From assembly GCA_038277395.1 (NCBI GenBank), contig CM076190.1:239830452-239894451 (forward strand): a stretch of 64,000 nt of DNA. Reading direction: 5' to 3'. The DNA comes from Dryocosmus kuriphilus (taxonomy: Eukaryota > Arthropoda > Insecta > Hymenoptera > Cynipidae). Position numbers and translations under genes: made by a program. Positions 61,521 through 64,000 of this stretch are shown here, piece after piece (position 1 is the first letter of the stretch; each line of letters opens with the position of its first letter). The notes under the pieces were generated by a model. The model searched no databases. It saw only the letters and a program-made list of their open reading frames with translations, and was not told the DNA's origin.

Positions 61521-61630
61521 AGTAACGTTAAGGTAACGCGTTACTTTTCTTCAGTAACGGTGACGGTATCGCGTTACTTTTCTTCAATAACGATAACGAT
61601 AACGCGTTACTTTTTTCAAAATATAACGGT
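61521..61630. repeat. Cluster of GTAACGCGTTAC palindromes (left part)
   Basis: The 12-bp palindrome GTAACGCGTTAC is at 61533-61544, with variants GTATCGCGTTAC at 61566-61577 and ATAACGCGTTAC at 61599-61610, each followed by ACTTTT and separated by AACGGT or AACGAT words. A further copy GTAATGCGTTAC lies at 62371-62382, beyond the next element, so the cluster has been split by an insertion. Confidence 0.75.
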
Positions 61631-61632
61631 CG

Positions 61633-61825
61633 TGAGTTCACTATATGTAGCTCATCACCCACTCCGTGGTCGACGCAGTTGTTAGCGCGTCGGTCTTTCA
61701 AGACGGCGGCCAAGGGTTCGATTCCCCGGGCCAGGAGTCAATTTTTACTGACGCTCACTCGCTACACCTCCAACATTCGACAGCCACTCTTCCTCTTCCC
61801 TTCCCTAGTATAGCATTCCCGCTAT
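61633..61825 (+). repeat. First 193-bp terminal repeat of the TRIM-like element
   Basis: From TGAGTTCACTA to CATTCCCGCTAT. The first 100 bp look like a tRNA (D-arm, anticodon-like part, T-arm with GGTTCGATTCC); the rest is a pyrimidine-rich segment with CTCTTCCTCTTCCCTTCCC. It starts with TG but does not end with CA, which is unusual for an LTR. Confidence 0.7.
61667..61725 (+). promoter_or_regulatory. tRNA-like Pol III A box and B box
   Basis: TGGTCGACGCAGTTG (61667-61681) resembles the A box and GGTTCGATTCC (61715-61725) matches the B box (GGTTCGANNCC). The spacing is as in tRNA genes. The anticodon stem does not pair well and no proper acceptor stem is formed, so it is a tRNA-derived promoter, not a tRNA gene. 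Confidence 0.7.
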
Positions 61826-61828
61826 ATT

Positions 61829-61840
61829 TGGCGCCCAACG
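61829..61840 (+). promoter_or_regulatory. Primer-binding-site-like sequence (tRNA-Lys type)
   Basis: TGGCGCCCAACG is complementary to the 3' end of tRNA-Lys(CUU), CGTTGGGCGCCA including the CCA tail. The match ends after 12 bases; full retroelement sites extend to 18 (TGGCGCCCAACGTGGGGC). The position, 3 nt after the repeat, is where reverse transcription of an LTR element would start. Confidence 0.65.
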
Positions 61841-61924
61841 AAAATTACCCACACAATATTCTGAATCCTCTTCCCAGATACCGGGTGGTGTTTTGAGTCT
61901 TACCACAACGGATCAGGAAGGTTT

Positions 61925-61955
61925 CTACCTAATCGGTGAAAGATCCGATAGGTAG
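61925..61955 (+). other. Hairpin in the TRIM-like internal region
   Basis: CTACCTAATCGG and CCGATAGGTAG can pair around TGAAAGAT with one bulged base. It lies about 85 nt after the primer-site-like sequence, where leader structures for RNA packaging or dimerisation are found in LTR elements; that role is a guess. Confidence 0.4.
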
Positions 61956-62068
61956 GGGTCTGTATTTAAGGACTGTGTCGGTTTTGGAGTCTCCGCCACA
62001 CAGCAGTTGCCCAACCGACAAAAAGATCGCTGCTCCATAACTTGGAGTATTGAAGACGTACCAAAATA

Positions 62069-62111
62069 GGGGGGGGGGGGGGTTGTAACGTGGTACATGA
62101 TGCACGTTACA
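62069..62111. other. G14 run and short hairpin inside the TRIM-like element
   Basis: Fourteen G in a row (62069-62082) are followed at once by the inverted pair TGTAACGT (62084-62091) and ACGTTACA (62104-62111). The run length is liable to sequencing error. No function is evident. Confidence 0.6.
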
Positions 62112-62172
62112 TGGCTTCCCCCATTTCACCCTGAAGACTGACTTGAGTGGAAGTGGAGAGGCACTAAGGTGA

Positions 62173-62365
62173 TGAGTTGACTGCATGTAACTCATCACCG
62201 ACTCCGTGGTTGGCGCAGTGATTAGTGCATCGGTCTTTGGAGTCGGCGGCCAAGGGTTCTATTCCCCGGACCAAGAATCAATTTTTGCTGACGCTCACTC
62301 GCTACGCCTCCAACATTCGACAGTCACTCTTCCTCTTCCCTTCCCCAGTATAGTATTCCCGCTAT
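62173..62365 (+). repeat. Second 193-bp terminal repeat of the TRIM-like element
   Basis: Direct copy of 61633-61825 from TGAGTTGACTG to TATTCCCGCTAT. Its A box is TGGTTGGCGCAGTGA (62207-62221); its B box is GGTTCTATTCC (62255-62265), with the conserved CGA changed to CTA, so Pol III activity here is less likely than in the first copy. Confidence 0.7.
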
Positions 62366-62382
62366 GAACGGTAATGCGTTAC

Positions 62383-62709
62383 TTTTGAATGGTAACATGT
62401 CAAATACTGCCTGTTAGCTAACCACAAAAGTCTTAATGTGATTCAATACTAACTGAATTTAGTAAATTGTCTTTGGACTACTTATTTGTAGTTTTAATGA
62501 AGGTACTTTAATGAAGGTAGGTATATTTTTTGAACCTTCCCCCTCTGTTATTATCCAGCATAAGGGCTGAGCTAGAACTGGGACAGTCAATTTTCAATTA
62601 AATGTTATGAAAAATTTAGTTTAGAATTACGATTTAAATTTCAGCATCCTCGAACAGAATAATTTACTTTTAAAAAGATAGCGGCTGCAATATGTAGTTG
62701 TATAAAGAG
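62383..62709. other. AT-rich spacer without recognisable content
   Basis: Nothing beyond short duplicated words (TTTAATGAAGGTA occurs twice near 62495-62517). No gene or element recognised. Confidence 0.45.
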
Positions 62710-63785
62710 GAAATAGAAACGTATGTACAAAAGGATTAATTCTGAAGGTTCTATGGGTAGTATACGTATCAAATATTGAAAATCTTCAGATCTGAGATGA
62801 ATGATCTTCTCCTTCCACTGATTTAATTTTTTAGAATACGTGAAGCCTTGTTATTGGGTAAAAGTCGTAAGCTAATATATCACGTGATGCTCTTCTGTTT
62901 TTCATACTCGTGGACTCAGAAAGACACGTACATAGTTATAAACTGAAAATAGAAACGTATGTACAAAAGGATTAATTCTGAAAGTTCTATGGGTAGTATA
63001 CGTATCAAATATTGAAAATCTTCAGATTTGAGATGAATAATCTTCTCCTTCCACTGTCCTCATTTTTTGGAATACGTGAAGCCTTGTTATTGGGTAAAAG
63101 TCGTAAGCTAATATATCACGTGATGCTCTTCTGTTTTTCATACTCGTGGACTCAGAAAGACACGTACATAGTTATAAACTGGAAATAGAAACGTATGTAC
63201 AAAAGGAAATAATATATATCAAAAGGATTATTCTAAAGTTTCTATGCATATAATACCTAATATATCAAATACTCGTGGACTCAGAAAGACACGTACATAG
63301 TTATAAACTGGAAATAGAAACGTATGTACAAAAGGATTAATTCTAAAGTTTCTATGCATATAATACCTAACAAATATGGAAAATTTTCAGATCTGAGGAG
63401 AGCAATCTTTCTCCTTCCACTGTATTTGTTCTAAGCTATACGTGAAGCCTTCTTATTGGGCAAAAGTCATAAGTAAATTTGTATGACATCATACTTTTCT
63501 CTTTTGCATACTCGTGGATTCAGAAAGACACGTACATAGTTATAGACAGGAAACAGAAACGTATGTACGTAAGGATTAATTCTGAAGGTTCTATGAATGT
63601 AATAGCTAGCAAATACGAAGACTTTCAGATCAGAGATGAGCAAACTTTCTCTTTTCACTGTATTTACTTTAAAGAGTACGTGAAGCTTCCCTATTGGGTA
63701 AAAGCCATAACCACAAGTCAATATATCACGTGATGTTCTTCAATCTTTCGTAGCCATGGACTCAAAAAGACACGTACTTACGAAA
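62710..63785. repeat. Tandem repeat of ~237 bp, five units
   Basis: Units start at GAAATAGAAACGTATGTAC or a close variant at about 62710, 62946, 63182, 63311 and 63550. The third is cut to about 129 bp. Each full unit runs through ATATATCACGTGATG and CTCGTGGACTCAGAAAGACA to GACACGTACATAGTTATA. Units one and two are nearly identical; four and five are more diverged. The two overlapping open frames of equal length on opposite strands near 63470-63730 are chance products of this repeat. Confidence 0.88.
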
Positions 63786-63837
63786 TTAAGGTGAAAAATA
63801 GCACGTGATATATATGCTACGGTTAGAGTGATGAATC

Positions 63838-63989
63838 CGGTCATTGTAGACAATAACCGGTCATTGTGAAGAATGTCCGACCTGGCTGGACAAAGCGATT
63901 AATGTTTGAAAATTCATCGCTTTGACCGGTTATTGTAAAGAATCACCGGTCATTCTTTACAATATCCACTGTTGGTCGGTCAAAGTGAT
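63838..63989. repeat. Short interspersed hairpin repeats with CCGGTCATTGT
   Basis: CCGGT[CT]ATTGT words occur at 63838, 63858 and 63927, with an inverted partner after 63946. ATTGTAAAGAAT (63932-63943) and ATTCTTTACAAT (63952-63963) form a perfect 12-bp stem with an 8-base loop that contains ACCGGT. CAAAGCGAT (63891-63899) and ATCGCTTTG (63916-63924) form another, and GGTCAAAGTGATGAAAAT near the window end repeats that arm. This may be the start of a fold-back element that continues beyond the window. Confidence 0.65.
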
Positions 63990-64000
63990 GAAAATATTTG

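Larger units (their letters stand above)
61631..62366 (+). mobile_element. Candidate TRIM-like retroelement with tRNA-like promoters in both terminal repeats
   Basis: Two direct repeats of equal length (193 bp, about 88% alike by eye) flank 347 bp with no coding capacity. Three bases after the first repeat comes TGGCGCCCAACG (61829-61840), which equals the first 12 of 18 bases of the tRNA-Lys-type primer binding site. Before the second repeat lies a purine-rich GGAAGTGGAGAGG. AACGGT stands just outside both ends (61625-61630 and 62367-62372), though that word is also part of the surrounding cluster. This is the layout of a terminal-repeat retrotransposon in miniature (TRIM), known from plants and ants. 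Each terminal repeat also has a tRNA-like A and B box. The alternative is two tRNA-derived SINEs in the same direction. Such an element would depend on another LTR element's proteins. Confidence 0.65.

Noticed and set aside
61660..61735. A genuine tRNA gene
   Set aside because: A and B boxes are good but the acceptor and anticodon stems do not pair, and the same segment recurs inside a longer direct repeat.
61528..62198. Open frames within the TRIM-like element
   Set aside because: They cross the tRNA-like part and the palindrome cluster; no similarity to Gag, RT or any domain.
63467..63733. Pair of 84-codon open frames on opposite strands
   Set aside because: Both lie within the 237-bp tandem repeat and mirror each other; no domain.
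1..64000. Telomeric TTAGG or TTAGGG arrays, rRNA genes
   Set aside because: Looked for on both strands; none seen.

Overview
The window is repeat-dominated eukaryotic DNA with no intact host gene. All recognisable coding matter is transposon-derived: Ty1/copia retrotransposon, pogo/Tigger-like transposase, non-LTR ORF1, and a DNA-transposon protein of a kind I know from arthropod genomes. I infer an arthropod, most likely an insect; nothing fixes the order. The satellite content suggests heterochromatin, possibly pericentromeric. That is an inference.

Layout. 1-20461 is a near-homogeneous tandem array of a 101-bp monomer (satellite A, about 200 copies), open at the left edge. 20462-20961 is exactly 500 N, so the A/B junction is unresolved. 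20962-51295 is a second array of a 161-bp monomer (satellite B, about 188 copies, opposite in character: AT-rich). Its last few kb hold a two-monomer higher-order pattern and rising divergence. At 51296-51868 it passes into four decayed units of about 141 bp, the natural edge of the array. 52.0-57.0 kb is a graveyard of mobile elements: a non-LTR ORF1 relic (minus), a pogo/Tigger transposase relic (minus), and a copia pol relic (plus) broken by later insertions, one of them a 458-bp MITE-like element. The copia relic keeps its 3' LTR. 57.0-57.9 kb is AT-rich DNA with inverted repeats. 57942-61036 is one complete-looking DNA transposon with about 555-bp terminal inverted repeats and a DDE-type protein broken by one homopolymer frameshift and one stop. 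61.5-62.4 kb is a palindrome cluster split by a 0.74-kb element made of two 193-bp direct repeats. Each repeat carries tRNA-like Pol III A/B boxes, and the first is followed 3 nt later by a tRNA-Lys-type primer binding site: a candidate Pol III-promoted TRIM. 62.7-63.8 kb is a five-unit tandem repeat, and the window ends in short hairpin repeats.

There is no operon-like cooperation here. The relations are of amplification, nesting and decay. The most notable points are the TRIM-like element, a CENP-B-box-like motif (8 of 9 core positions) in the satellite A monomer, the 161 to 141 bp transition at the edge of satellite B, and the long-TIR transposon. The frequent homopolymer-length changes in both arrays look at least partly like long-read consensus error, so short indels should not be over-read.
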